Counted from the stretch's first letter, positions 1-13,849 are shown. The stretch is DNA of 64,000 nt from Fratercula arctica (GCA_947846985.1 CANTUZ010000005.1:12963861-13027860), one strand, 5' to 3'. Notes: generated by a model from the sequence alone, not told the origin. Translations and numbers: made by a program.

Positions 1-3000
1 GGTGGAGAAAGGCACGGGTCCTGGCCGGGGTAAAGGACAGTGTGTGGTTTCGGCTCACGTAGCAAAGCTGGATTGTGTGCGCCTCAGAAACTTGCATTAA
101 AACCCAAGTCACCTACAGCACGTTACTGCCACCAGGATTAGGCAGCAGCCAAGCAGGAGGTTTCAAGACCATTTTGCCACAGGGGACGGGGGTCATGCTG
201 TGCCAGAGGTCCAACTTAGACATTCCTTTTTTCAGAATCGAGACTTGGTTCTGAAATGGACTTCATAGGACACACGAGGTATCTGAAGCAGAGACACTGC
301 TTAGGAATTTTTCAGGAACAATAATCAGATGAGCGCACAAATCCCAGCTCTCCAAAATAACTGTAATTTCACATCTGTGTTTTTTTTCCTAAATGATCAG
401 GCTGCCTATTAAATAAAGGATATAACCACGAAGTTGTTGTTCTAGGGATATTGGCAGTCAGGGATGGAACTAAATAGTTCTCTCTAATAATTTTCCTCAG
501 CAATTTCATGTAGCAACACCAACTGTTCCTCATACCTACGCTCTACAAGTACATTTGCATCGGGTGTGAGGGGAAGGAAGGTGAAAATCCCACAACTAAA
601 CCCAAATTGCTTTAGAGCTAACTTCATACTACAAAAGTTTTGGCTGTGTTACTTTGGCTTCCTTGACTGGCAATACTCCACTCTAAGTGACTACATAATA
701 ATCACTCTGAATGAATAATCTCTCTGAATTTATGAGAGACCACTTCTAAGCATCATTTCAAAAATTAAAAATATTTGAACAGTTTCTAAAGTTATACTTG
801 AACTTATTTCCAAAAGTACTTCTAACTTAGTTGAGAAAGTGTAAAAGTAGAAACTTTTCAAAGAGGAGGTACTGATGTCAAAGAAACAGTCATAAACAAA
901 TATAAACATTGCTTTTTCATGACATGAGCAAAACACACATTTATAAAACCAGATTGGGTCAAAGACTACCCTGGAATTTAAATTTAAACAGGATTACCCA
1001 TAACATCTTTAATTACAGTAAGAGTCTACTATGAATCCTACGTTGAAATCATCTTGATGTGAAACGAAAATAAGAAATGTATGCAGTCTACTGAGAAAAC
1101 AGAATTTCAATTGTGTTTGGCCAGAATACTCATCCTGCTTGCAACCTGGTGAATATCACACAATTCTGTTGCTTAATTAATGATCAAATCCTTGTACAAG
1201 AGATTTTTCCTGTGCACTAGTATAGGCTTTTAACTGTACTTCATGATTTGTCCAAATTATTTGAAGTCACCGTTTCATTTGGAAACTTCTACAGTACTCC
1301 ACACTATTAACTCTACAGCAACTATCACTTCTATTTGTGAATCTGTCCAAATGATGAAACATGCAAATGAACTGACACCTCCAACCTTAAAACTGCTTAA
1401 ACTCATAAAAACATGATATATAAAAGACACCTACCTTCCCCTTTCTAAGAAGTTTCACAAAATAATCAAAAGAAAAATGCAGAAAAACCCCTACAATTTT
1501 CTAGATCTTTAATTTCTACTAATATGCAAAGTATAATAAATTATAACCAGCATCAATATCCTAACAAATAACTCTAAAGCATAAGGAAATACACAAAATA
1601 TCTGGCTTAAGTACCAGTGATCAGATCAGTTACAAAAATAAGACAAGCTTTGGTGGTGTAAATAGCATTCACTAAATTGGCTGGACGCTGAGATAACCTG
1701 ACGTGTAGAAAGATGTCCCTTCTTTGTCTCACCCCGCTATGACTCTTCCCTGCTGTAAATAAGGTATGTTGTAAAATACCACCATCACCATCATTGAAAT
1801 GGAAACATTTTCAATTGGTATTAGAAGACATACATTGCAAATAATGGGACATGCTAAAATACGGTTATGAAACCAAGTAAAATAGATTATGAAGATATTA
1901 TACTGGCCAGCGACAACTCTCTCCTGAGAGACACAGAACAAGAACAGAGTTTATTTCAGGTGCAGGAAAATACTAGATACATCTGTCTGCTAAGTAACAA
2001 GCAGCACAATACTAGAAATCATCAATAAGGCAATACTAATTATTCAAACCATTTATTCAAATTCCCTATTTGGATAAAGGAAATCAGTTGCAACCAATTT
2101 GCCTCGTTAAACTACTGACTTGTGCCTTTCTTGATAACTCCTTGGTCCTACACAAAGAGGCTCTATTGCATGATAACGCAGGGTAAGACAGCACTAAAAA
2201 ATATAAAAAGCTACAATTGCATTTAAGAGTTCAACAGAAGTTATTTCAAAAGGTGATAAAGTCCTCTCAATAAAATTGTAAATCAGAGTTACATATATGT
2301 TTTAAAGAAATCTAAGGATTCGTTCTTTAAATGTTTTACTAGTGTTTTATAACAAAATATTTTGAGATCAAAAAGATCTCCCTTGAGCAGGTTGCACCTG
2401 CTCAAATCAATTAATTCACGAGAAGATGTATGACTGGAAATTGAGAGAACTTCCTCTGTATTTAGGGGTACAAAGCACTTCTTTGGTAGCTTTGCTTACT
2501 AGCATAAATTAATAGCATTTGTTCTACAATCACCTCATCTAAAAGAACAGATTACCCCTTGGAAGAATGAAGAAAGAAGGGGTTTCTTGTTTGCTTTTTT
2601 TGCTTGTTTGTTTTAAACAAAGGAGACACGCTATGAACCAGTGACTTCATCTCATTGCATGTTGTCTTTTGGCACTGATGTGAAGTGATCTCTAAAAGAT
2701 GAGATGTCACAATCATGTTTTTTCCAGTCCACAAAGATATCATTCTATCTAAAGCATTTCACTAATTCTTAATAGTACATATCTGAACGGTTTACAAGCA
2801 TTTAGTCGGGATTAAATAACGTGAAGTTACAGGTAATTTAATCCTGTTCCCGTCATGGTCTCAAACCAGGACAGTTCCTTAACGCTTTCATGATCTTTTA
2901 AGATGAACTAATGGGATGGGTATATCAGGCAACTGTCAGAAGCCAGATCATCATATGAATAAAACAACACAAGAAACTATATGCAGTCATACTCTTTCTT

Positions 3001-4620
3001 TTCATGGGAAAGCAAGGTAGCTTGTCCCTTGTTTTTACCATGGGGTAACAAGGTACCCCTGAGTACCTAAACACCGTAAATTCACACCAACTTACTTAGG
3101 TCTTTCATTTTCAAATTAAGTGTTATTTTAATGCATTTTCTCCTCATTTCTGTAACTGTTCTTCCTATAAACATCCTTTAACAATAAAGCATGTTTATAT
3201 TTTAAAAAGTCTTCCACCTCTATCTTTTTTTTTTTTTACTTACTGGCTTGCTACTGCCTGCAAATGGTATTAGCAAAAACCACTGTGGTTCAGACTCTAC
3301 TACTGTAATCCTTCGGTCAACATGAAGCGAGGGCTTTTCTCTTTCCACAAAATTTATATACAAACTGCTCAGTCTCACGGGAGCTCAGACAGCCAACACA
3401 AAGTGGAAATGAGATCACAAACTTCTTAGGGACAAAGCTAAATTCTCCAACATCAAACAACCAAGACATGAAGTAGGTACCTTTATGCATATTAATAGCC
3501 AACAACTACATGTAAAACAGCACACTATTTCTGGATATGAGAGAAACACCAACTAGAGAAGCAGAGGGGCTGATAAGTCTTAGCTAGATATATGAAGCTT
3601 CCCCTGTTTCTAAGCTGCCAGACTGCATTATATATATCACATTTTCCACCAGTATTAAATGTAGACTAAAGAAGCAGCAAAAATCAGCAAATCAGGCTAA
3701 GGAGTTTGCGTAATCTGCAATTGCTGCATTGGACTTTTCAGCAGCATGTCAGTTCAGGACTTCTTAACGCTATAAATGAAAAGCAAACATCTACGTATCT
3801 GCAGCCACAACATCAAAGTTTGAGGGTTTCTGGGGTCGGCCCCCAAGCATTCGAGAAATCAGTGGTATTGAAGCTGACATGTTTGCACTATCATGTGGGC
3901 TGTTTTTTACCGTCTAGGCCAGTCTCTCAAGTTGTCAGAAAAAAAGCCAGAAAGATAGTTTTTTTACTTTCAAAAATTTCAACCTAAATCTCAAAGGCAC
4001 AGCTCCCAGAGCCCAGCTCTGACCCAACAACTACCCATCTTAGAACAAGAAGAAGAGGAGGGTAGGGGAAACCCTGCTAGCTTTCCAGAGCCTCCCCCAA
4101 AACAAGGCACAACAGAAGACTGAAGAGTGCTCAGACACGAAAGGAAAGAACTTGCAAGACAGAACTTAACAACATTCCCTACTGTCACCCACTGTAACAA
4201 TTTGAAGGGATCTATTTATTAAAATACCTTGTGAATAGATATTAAAGATATTTTTGCCCTTCCTGTTTGCAAAGGAGTCTATGACAATATTCTGTTATAG
4301 CCAGTGTATACAGTGGGACAACCTATAGCTCCAAAACACTTTCAAGCTGAGGTGTGTTATTAATATGAACACAGCACGAACACAGCTTAGACAATGACCA
4401 GATGTAACAGGAAACAGAAACCAAGGAGAGAAAAAAGAAGTAGAGCACAGTGCACCCTTTGATTTTAAGGCACAGGCTCTCCAGAGTGCTCGCGCCACCA
4501 CAGCCCCACACAGGCACACTCACAACCAGAGCGTCTTCACACCAGCATACTTTGTGCAACCAGAAGTCTATTACAAAACCTGTTAAAGGGAGAAACAGAA
4601 CACAAGAATTTAAAACTTAC
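1..4620 (-). other. SWAP70: SWAP70 intron 2, partial
   Basis: AT-rich intronic sequence reaching the left edge of the window. I looked for the next SWAP70 exon (human VQDNFDKIEFNRMCW) on the minus strand and did not find it, so it must lie further left. A T-run at about 3226-3237 is the only simple repeat of note; I see no gene or transposon here. Confidence 0.6.
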
Positions 4621-4761
4621 CTTTTCCAAGATGAATTTGTTTAGATAAGGCATGTAACCCTGATTGGAAACTGGTCCTTCATCATCGTCCCTAAAGTGCT
4701 CCTCCAAGGCCACCGGATCGTGGGGAACGTTTAACACTGTGCACAAGTTGTGAGAAAGGAC
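4621..4761 (-). CDS. SWAP70: SWAP70 coding exon 2
   Basis: This exon holds 47 codons in phase 0 at both ends, from [16 protein letters not shown] to YLNKFILEK, with the acidic stretch [10 protein letters not shown] in the middle. The donor is GTAAGT at 4620-4615. It matches human SWAP-70 residues 34-80 with an N for K and an N for R change that I can recall. Confidence 0.95.
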
Positions 4762-7700
4762 CTACGGACACAAGAGAAATCAGTGACACTGCTGTCGGCC
4801 TTAACCATGCTGCGTTCCCTCCAGAGCAGACCTGTGATTCGCAAAACCATGCCCAGAAAATGACACCTTCATGTCAGCACAAGCTCTGCCCTGTGGATTT
4901 TTGTCAAAAACCAAAACATTACTAAAAATGTTGACTCCAAGGATTCAAGGGCTTCAGACAGTTGCCCGTTTACAGAAGCAATGCAATCACAGAAGTGCAA
5001 ACACAGCTACAGCAGCTTCCCTTTGTACACATATACTTATGCATTTGAAAACCAAGAGAGGCACGCTGAAACACCAGAGTAGTATTTACAGAGTGCAATT
5101 AGATAGCTATGGAAAACAACCACAACCACCTAGCCTTTGAAATTATAAATATTTACTATTTAGTGAAAACAAGTAAAGAAGAAAACAACTCAATATGTAC
5201 CTTTACTTTACAAAGAACTGACCACTTTAAGTATTAACTACATATTTCTCTCATCTGCTTGCTGTTGGGTTGCTTTTCAACATTCAGCCCATGTTTCAGT
5301 TGGCAAAGTAATGTTTATAGAAAGGGGAAGGGTCTAGGCATGCTTCTCAAATTTTTATTTTAAAAAGGTTATTTGCATGAATTATGTCAAGAGCTTAACA
5401 CCCACCAGCACTCGTGTCTGTTCTTGAGAAATGACCTTCAAGAAGAGGTTACACGCTTCATTCGTTTTAAGGAAGTAGAATTATTGAAAACTAACCAATA
5501 GCCAACGCATCTCAACTTCTTCAACTTAGGCCGAATTTTGCAGGCACAAGCTAATGCCTCGGTACCAACAAGAGGAAGGCAGAGTCTGGGTAGCAGCGAC
5601 TCCTGTGCCACCAGCACTTATCCTAAGAAAGGCAAAGCACCGTCCCTTTTGTTGTCCACACTGCTTCGAGTCAGGTCAGTCCTGTAACACGCTGCCCACT
5701 GTGTCTTAAAACATGCCATCACTCAGGAGCCCTCTCCCCTTGGCATGATGCCTCTGAAGACCATGTATCAGCTACAGGAACTGGTTTAAGGATTTAACTT
5801 CACGTGCCCAGGAATGGTCTGCATTGAAGAACTGTAACTAAGAACCAAAGGGAAAAAAATACAGGTAAAACAAAACTAGGCAGAAGTAAAACAGATGCAT
5901 CTTTTGAAAATGCATGCTGCTTGTGGTATTTTCTTTTTTTAAATCAACAACTAGACAGGACAGACTGCAACTGAATTTTGGCATAAGTTTTACTTTTTCA
6001 CTGTGCAGCACAAAATTAAAAAAAAAAACACACACCCAAATGATGCAAAGAGAAAGCAGTAAAAAACTGTGCAGAAAATTTATAAGTGGGTCTATTTAGA
6101 TTGGCAGACATAAAGCAGTCCAGATGGGGTAGCTGCAAAACAAGAAGTGAAAGTCTGAAGTCATCAAAGCCTAGGAAATCAAACCTATGCCACACACTTA
6201 AAAAGTTTGGTATGTTCCCCCCCTCCAAAAAAAATACATACGTTTACTCTTCTTATGTATGATCAGGAGACATGCAGAGTCTAAGTGCTAGTTAGCATAA
6301 AATCCCACAAAGACAGCCCAAAATGCAAGTTCAGTTCAGAGGAGAATTCCTCTCTACGTAACTTCAAAGGCACACTTTCTTTTAGAAATGCACAGATTTC
6401 CACAAGGAATACATAGTTTCATTGCCGTATGCTAACATTAAGCCACTGGAGCTAACCGGGTGCAAAAGTTTAAAACCAGAACAACAACAGCATCAGCCGT
6501 ATTACAACAAAAGCTGTATTTCCTAACATAGCAAAAGAGTATTCAGAAGTTACCATGTTTCACGCTACCCTCCATCAACAGTATAGTTCCCTTCAATCTA
6601 TCCTTATTTTTAACCACCACATCAAATGAAGTATTTCAGTCCATGTGATTTACATACGGGGTGGGAAAAAGCGTTCTATCATGCGTGTTTCCCCTTCTAT
6701 TTAAGGCTTCTGTTGTTATTTATAGAAGACTGAGGGATTCTTGAATTTCTGAGAGATAAAGATGATCTCATTTTTCCAACCAGACTGTAGTTGCTAATAC
6801 TATAACTAAAAAAAATACTCAGCTAATAAAAATATTCTAACAGCATAACTGATTTAAGCTTATTACCAAAATAACTTAAAAGTCTCGATAAAACACTTTC
6901 TCATCATGTCCTGTCTACGTGTTTCTTTCCTCCGTTTTTCAGCCTTCCTGCTGTGCTTGGGCTGTCAGAAACCTAGGTGGTTTCCACACCAAGCAACCAA
7001 TTTACCAGGAAAGAATTCCACTTCCAATCATTTTCTAAGATCTGCCTTATCTGCGATCTCTCCTGTGCCCAGTGCTCTCTTTTCATAACTCAGGAAACTC
7101 CTCGGCGCCTGCCAAGGCCTGCCACTCTCCAACACGGCCAAGCGCCAGCTGAATTCTTCAGTTGCAGGGTAAGCCTGAAAAATTCTGCACTGAGGTCTCG
7201 TTTTGTTTTGTTCTCTCAAATCACATTATCTGGGCCACGATATTCTCTATTTTAATGATCAATTTAAAAAAAAAATAAATCTAGCTGAATACAAGGTTAA
7301 TTGGGGTATGAAAAATCGCCTTGCCTTGCAGAAGCTCCCTCAACCATGAGGCAGTTTTGCACCAGTAAGGATTATTCCCCCCATGCCCACAGGGTTGCTA
7401 GGCAGCTTTTTCTTTCAGCACTTATTATGCTCTGGATGCCACGTTTAACCACCCACCTTCATGCCAGAGCCGATTCCTACCCCAGGCCGGAGGCTCATCT
7501 CTGCGCCGCAGCAAGCGGGTACAGCGGTGGTCCCCAGACTGTAGTCCGTGAGACAGTACACGCAGCCTGCACAGGGGCCACAAAACCAGGGCACTCCTGG
7601 CACAATTTTTCCATTTTCAATGAAAAGTTTCATAAGCAAGATGCCTAGTGGTGCCCAGGGAATACTGAAGGTGTTCTGCTCTAAATATAAATAACCAGAC

Positions 7701-10700
7701 GAAACAAGCAAGTTGAACACTGAAGGTCGTTATAGGCTTCATGTTTACTTTCTTTATGGCCAATCTCATGCTGCTACACCCGGGGTGCAGATCTCCAGCC
7801 CAGCTCTACTCTGCCACAGCTACTCCCCTCCAAGCTCCCATCTTCCAAAACACTGATCTTCCAAAACTTTAAGCACGTGTTGAATTGTTACCATCTGAGT
7901 AGTTCCATTAACCTTGTCCATGAAAGTGATCTGCATTTCTAAAGGGAAAAGGAAGATCTGCTAGACTACTTATTGCTCAGCAACAGAAATTTGGCCCAGA
8001 TGATAGTAGGAGCATTAACAGGGCAGACTAATCCTACAGCGGCTATTGTCAGTTTCTTCAGTACTTTTTTCTTCTTCTTTTCCACCTTTCAGGGCGGTCT
8101 TCTCGCTCCCCCATCTCTTTTTAAGATTTTAAAATGTTGGCATTGCAGATCCCGACAGCTCCATTCAGTGGCTTCGTGTGAATTCATTCCAAGACATTCT
8201 TGGCTCATCTCTCCCTGACATCCATGTCAGCAGCTAGCCAGCCAAAATAAGGCTACTCACAAGTACTTTCCCGTTTCCTTTTTTGATCAGTGTGGAAGCC
8301 AGCATCGTATATGCCCCTCATCACAGGCACCAGGTCTTTTCGGCCAAGGTACATCTTAAGCGTATGGTTTCTTGCATCACAGCATCTCCAAGCTACAGCT
8401 TCCTTATCCACTCAGGTAGCTCCATTCGGAGTCTCATTATTTGACATCGAGGTTAGTGCAGCAACCTCATCTTCAAGCCCAGCCTCCACCAGCTCAGGTT
8501 CCCGACACTAGTGCCCTTCACCCACATCACCTCTCTGGTCCTTCATTTGCTCCCTTCTCCCTTGGGCACTCACAGACCCCTTGTCACCATCATCGACAAT
8601 CTCACCCCTCCTACCCTTCCTCTTGTCTTCATTATCAGCACATCCCCTTTGGCTCCCGATCACATACTGGTGCCAGCCTGCATCTGTCCAAGGGAATTGC
8701 CTTTCTGCCCTGCGGCTCCTGGCCCTTAGGAAGAGCTTCCAGTAAACGTCCTCCACCTACTGCACCTTTCTTCTACATCCTCCTTGAAACCAGCTCACAA
8801 AACCTCAAGGAGAAAGGTTAAACGGGCTGCTGATCCACTGGCACCCGCTCCTCTCAGGTGCAGTATCATGGCCCTGTCGTTTCCTAATGCCCCCCCATTT
8901 TGGTCTACAAGCTGCCTTGGTTTGCCAGCTCTTCTGGAAGAGGGGCATCCCTCCCCTCGCACCTTACAGACACGATTCCTCATGGCTACCCTAATACAAA
9001 CGCTTCTGAGCCCCGTTAATAATGTCAGAGCACAACTCTCTCACAGTGAGTCATCGTGACTAATTTCCTACCATCCTACAATGTTGTACAAAGTCAATTG
9101 TCCAGCTGGGGTCCTGCCCACTCGTCACAGGCTCTGAACCCTTCCAGTGGCTTGCTACATTGTTCGAGGTCTTCCTCTCTGTTGGGACCATCCCTCTTGC
9201 CCCTGATTACACCATTCTTCCTCTTCCCACCAGCCACGAACTTCCCATTTAGTAAAAGGGCAAAACAAAGATAAGACGTATAACAATCCTATAACTTCCC
9301 AGATACTATTAAAGACTGATTTAAATTTTCTAAGCCCGACTAGTAACTTTGGTCACCCACATGTTATGGACCCGAATGAGACTGTATTTTCACGAGGTGC
9401 TCACCCTCCATGTCCTGCAGATACCATGCCAGGAATCCAAGACTTTGAAAATCCACCCCAGTGGTAGCACACAAAACAAAACAAGAACAGCCAAATAACC
9501 CCACTGCCTAAGCAGAGACAAGTCACAAAGCAATGTAAGGAAGAGCCTTCAGAGTGTAAAAACTAATTGGTACGTATTCTTCCCAAGATCCAATCATACA
9601 CACATACCACAAGGAGTATTGCTGGCTGCTAAGTGTAACTACATTTAAAACCACAGTGCTTCAAGATCCAGATGAAAAGCAGATTGAATGTTGGCACATT
9701 ACAGAAACTTTTAAAATAAGTCAATTTTAAAATTGCAGATTGCAAGAAAGATGAAATTGGATTTAAATATAGGAAAGCAAGTACTTGCATGTAGCTTGTG
9801 CTCGGACCACAACAGCAGCTATAACTGCATACACAAACCTTATACTTTAGTCTTCCTATATCAGTGTTTGACAGGGCTGAAACACACTGACAAAATAATG
9901 ACTGTGTTCATATTTAAAGGTGTAATTTAAGAACAGAATACACCAATGTTTCTGCTGATGTAGAAAAAGTGAAAGATCTGCAGCCAGTAGAATCTCTGAA
10001 GATTACTGATTAGACAAAACAAAAAAAAAAATAACCAGTGCATACTGGAAGAAGACAATATTCAAAATTGCACAGAAGACTGATTTGACCGTCTCTTCTC
10101 TCAGCAGCTCAGACCATATAAAAAAGATACAAAAGGATAAAAGACATCTCATGAAATCCTTACTATTCCAAGCAAGTCCTAGTTTTTCCTCCAAGCATTC
10201 GCTGTTTCTCCAGACTACAAAACAGACCCAATTCACTCACCTCCATCCCTTTCCTCTAGATACATTAAAAACAATGTGTGATGCAAGCCCTTCACAGCAG
10301 GGCCTCAGCTACATAACACACATTACTTTTTCTCACAGTATTTAATGAAAATTAGTTATTTTTATGGAAGGTTCACAGATCAATTCTAGGTAGAGAAATT
10401 AGAAATCGCTCTCTTTAACAAACAAAATGTTATACTTAGGACACCCTGTGCAACACGATGGCAATCCCTTATACTGGATTATACAACTCGAAGATCCATT
10501 GTCAGTAAGTTTTCTTATTGAGAAGAGTTCAGCAAGTTACAACACTACATGCTATTCTCAGAAAACAAATAGGTCTTTACTGTTTATTTTTTTATAACAA
10601 GGGTTTCACTAAATTATTAAACATATTTTTCTAATGCCACAGATCTCTACTAACCTGTTTATCTCCAAGCCTCATCTCTCCATTTTACAGGGGTGCTGTA

Positions 10701-12904
10701 TCTTCCTCATGGTAATGGGGATGAGAAATACTTTATTGTGAAATACCTTCTTAGTACAACATAGTCCTGAATCAATCAGACAGGAACTTCTGTTTTGCTG
10801 TCCTGCCCACCCCTTTCTGCTGCATCGATGTGGGGCTACTGCCATAACGTACACCTTTTCTCCCTAGCAGGACTATTGGTTTGACACCACGTTCATCATT
10901 TGCCACAAAAAGCCTACGGAAGAACGCTCTCTACCTCTTCCTGTGTTTCCTGAAAACTAACTCTTGGTGGTCACAGGAGAAGACAGTGGCCTCGTTTCAG
11001 ACTTGTTTCTGCATTCCCAGACCGGCGCTTGTTACTTCCCTCCTCAGGAGCCTTTATACCACAAACAGAACTGCACAGGCCCACAAAGACCCGCTTTTTT
11101 TTGATCCCTTCTCTCTCACAGATAGACAGAATGAAACATCAAAACTGTTTAGGAAGATGTTTGACAGGCAACAAGGGGACAAGTTTAATTTCCTCTCTCA
11201 TTTTTATTTTTTTACCTTTTTTAGACACAAGCATTTGTAGACATGGGACTCTAATAAGACAGCAGACCGTGACAAGACAAGTAACTGTGCTTCAGTCTAG
11301 AAATACAACTGCTGCTCTAATCCACCTACGTCAGTGCATGATCTTCGAGAAGAAGTCACAACACCTTCATCAGAGCAAGCCGTACAAGCACACCAGCATC
11401 CTGGCTGCTTCTTTAGCCATTTAACTCACCCCAGCACCTGTGTGACCATGACAGCTTCTTCACCGGACACGTGCTGCAGACACACCTCCCGGGCGACTGC
11501 CCTGAGCACACAAATTGCGGCAGTGCACACAAGGTGTGGGGGTGTGACAGGAGAACAGGATTGCTTTAAAAAGCAGGATAATAAAAAAACGTCTCTCTGC
11601 AACCTACTTCAGCTAGTCCTGCAACACTAATACTCGCTTTCGTGATGCCACCTGTACAAGACCCGGGACCCCACCCAGGTTTTCAGCTTGAGCTCACAGG
11701 CAGGTCTGGCCTCTCGCCTGACTCCTGCCCCGCAGCCACTTCTGTTAGGCTGCTGTTATCTCACAGCATGATCACCCTGAGCGAAGAAAAAGGAGAAGAG
11801 GAAGAGGCTGCTTGCAGCACGTTGCATGTTGTGGACACTTATTACATAATGCTGAAAACAAAGTCCATTAGCTACTGATCAGACTTGGAAATAATACCAC
11901 CCGCAGCACAGCCCCTTTTGCTCGTGCAGTCGATCCCACAAAGGGCGCAAACCTCAGCTCATCGTTGCGGCCGACACAACAACTCCAGCAGTTGGTACAA
12001 GGACCCACAGTCTCAAATGTCAACAGGTGTTGCGTTCCTATTCAAAATATTTATTTAGCCAGATTCCTGCTATTATTCCCAGGCCAAGACGGTCCCATAA
12101 AGCAGGGCCAAGATGGGATCGGATTCAGCAAGCTGCCTGAGAGCTCTTTTAAGAGCACCAACATTACTTCAGCGTATAAGCTAAGGAAAGAATGGCACAG
12201 TTGGAGCCTCTTGACTAATTCTCCTGTTTAGATCCAAATAAGAGAGCACTGTGGAACCTCGCTCTCCCCTTGGCAAGCTATGAATTTCACTTGGATGCAG
12301 CCAACCCCTATAGATGGGACCTTGTGGCTACCCCACAAAAGATTTTGGCCAGAAAGGGTACCAAGGACACGCGGTTGAAAGCGGACCAGAAGCACAACAA
12401 GGGTTTGTGCATTGACATCTCGGGGAGGACGAAGCACTTGCCCGGGCGGAATGAAAATCAGCCTCCTCGGGCGCAAGGCAGGGCCCACGCGAGCGCCCAT
12501 GGGACAGAGGCACCCAGGCGCCACACGAACCACAGCCTCAATGGAGGACACGCAATTCATGGCCCTCGAGCGAGCTTCAAACAGGGGCAGCCGCGTTCCC
12601 TCACCTGGCCCTGAGCATGACCACCTCCCACAGGCCCCAGGCCGAGCACCCCCATGTCCACCCTGGAGGTGGCTGGTGGGGACAGCCCAGGCCCGTGTCA
12701 TAGCCCCTCACGCCCACATCGGGCCCCGGCCCCACACCGCGTCCCCCGGGCTCCGCCACCCCTCTCTCGCCGCTGCCCCGGGCCGGGCCGGGCCGCCCCA
12801 CTTGCCTTGAGCTGGGACTTGGAGACCTTCCCGCTGCGGTCGAGGTCGAGGGCGGTGAAGGCGTGCCAGATGGACTTCAGCAGCTCCTCCTTGAGGCCCA
12901 CCAT
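4621..12904 (-). CDS. SWAP70: SWAP70, N-terminal part (coding exons 1-2)
   Basis: SWAP-70 is a phosphoinositide-binding protein that acts with Rac GTPase signalling and F-actin, best known in B cells and mast cells. The two exons visible here join in phase 0 to give residues 1-80, beginning [16 protein letters not shown] and ending YLNKFILEK, which match the human N-terminus almost residue for residue. This part is the EF-hand-like region, with a calcium-loop-like stretch [12 protein letters not shown] at about residues 20-31. The PH domain, the long coiled coil and the C-terminal actin-binding segment must lie in exons left of the window. The start codon sits in a strong context (GGCCATGG) inside a CpG island. 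Identification is by memory of the human protein; no other family member fits this well, the closest alternative being the paralogue DEF6. Confidence 0.95.
4762..12805 (-). other. SWAP70: SWAP70 intron 1 (about 8.0 kb)
   Basis: This long first intron shows no other exon that I can support. It contains T-rich and CT-rich stretches (about 8040-8090 and 8500-8660) and a possible DNA-transposon end near 7520-7600. Several 60-130 codon open frames in it have compositionally biased products and no recognisable domain. The 3' portion of the upstream CpG island extends into its first few hundred bases (down to about 12430). Confidence 0.75.
12800..12805 (-). other. SWAP70: Non-canonical GC splice donor of SWAP70 intron 1
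   Basis: On the minus strand the exon-intron junction reads AAG then GCAAGT. Apart from the C this is a perfect U1-complementary donor, as is typical of GC-AG introns, which need strong pairing elsewhere. The matching acceptor (CCGTAG, then GTCCTTTC) is at 4762-4763. Confidence 0.8.
12806..12904 (-). CDS. SWAP70: SWAP70 coding exon 1
   Basis: This exon holds 33 codons, from ATG at 12904-12902 to SKSQLK. It ends in phase 0 at an AAG followed by GCAAGT. The next exon also begins in phase 0 (VLSHNLC), so the GC dinucleotide is the only frame-compatible donor here. The nearest GT (12801-12800) would leave phase 1 and break the frame. Confidence 0.93.
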
Positions 12905-13334
12905 GGCCGGCCCGCCGCCTGCTGCCGCGCCGCTCCCGCCGCCGCTCTGCCTTCGCCCGGCCGGGCCCCGCCGCCGCTGCCGCCGCGCCCGCCCCGCGCC
13001 GCCCCGGGGGCGGGTGCCCGGCCCTGCCCGGCTCCGCAGGCGCCGCCCCGGGAGCCGGAGCCGCCACGTCCCGCCTCGGAGGCGAGGGCTTGGGCGGCCT
13101 CAGGCGCTGAGGGCGGCGGGAGCCCGGCCGAGGGGCGGCCGAGCCCGCCCCGGGCAGGGCAGGGGCGGCCCCCCGCGGGTGGCTCCGTCCCCGCAGGAGA
13201 CACCCCGCGCCTGGTTTCACAGCAGGATGCCATCACACATCCCCCTGAACTGTCTCAGGCCAAGGAATTTGGAAAAGCAGCTTGCAAGGAGGGCTGCGCA
13301 CAGCTGGAATGGATGAAGGGCCATCAAAAATAAC

Positions 13335-13348
13335 GGGGGGGGGGGGGG
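13335..13348 (+). repeat. Poly-G run (14 G)
   Basis: A G homopolymer just upstream of the SWAP70 CpG island, followed by CT and then T-rich sequence at 13443-13461. Probably length-polymorphic. Confidence 0.9.
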
Positions 13349-13849
13349 CTGAAAACAACTTCAGCGCTACTTCCAGAGCGGGAGCAGTACAAAATATCAT
13401 CATAAGGAAGAAGTTTTTTTGATGGATGGGGTTTTTATGTTTGTTTTGGGTTTTTTTTTTTGTGTTGAGTCCTCGTAAGTGCTGTGGGTTCAGACCAAGC
13501 ACTGGTGAGAGCAGCTGTGGTGGGAGGACGTGGGATGGCCCCACGCCTCTTGTGCTCCCCTGCCCAGCCCTCCATGGTATTCCTCTGCTCAGGCTGGTTA
13601 GACCAGAAGGGGCAAGAAGATAATGCCCCCACATATATTGCCTTGAATACTTCAGCTGAGATAATTCACAGCACGCAGCTCATGGTCAAGTTAAGCTTTC
13701 ATAGTGACAGATTTTAAGCACAAACATTAAGAGCCCAAATTCAAGACATATCACAAACAAGGTAAAAAGAAAGATTTTAACTTTCATCCAATTTTAGTCT
13801 TCATTCAACTGCATCATCAGAACAAAAATAACTCTCTAAGTGCAATGGT

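Larger units (their letters stand above)
12430..13220 (-). promoter_or_regulatory. SWAP70: CpG island and presumed promoter of SWAP70
   Basis: A dense G+C and CpG block surrounds SWAP70 exon 1, densest at about 12770-13190, with GGGGCGGG-type GC boxes and no evident TATA box. The transcription start is presumably between 12905 and about 13200. Several long open frames on both strands here are products of the stop-poor GC-rich composition and are not called as genes. Confidence 0.75.

Noticed and set aside
8441..8821. 126-codon plus-strand frame rich in His, Pro and Ser
   Set aside because: It lies in a CT-rich intronic stretch with an overlapping shifted frame of similar bias. There is no domain, and low-complexity composition explains it.
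12800..12801. Ordinary GT donor for SWAP70 exon 1
   Set aside because: Splicing at this GT adds four bases and shifts exon 2 out of frame, and its context (CAA then GTGGGG) is weaker than the GC site.
12412..13333. Several 110-220 codon open frames on both strands around SWAP70 exon 1
   Set aside because: They overlap each other and are rich in Pro, Ala, Arg and Gly. They are explained by the low stop frequency of a CpG island; only the SWAP70 exon frame matches a known protein.
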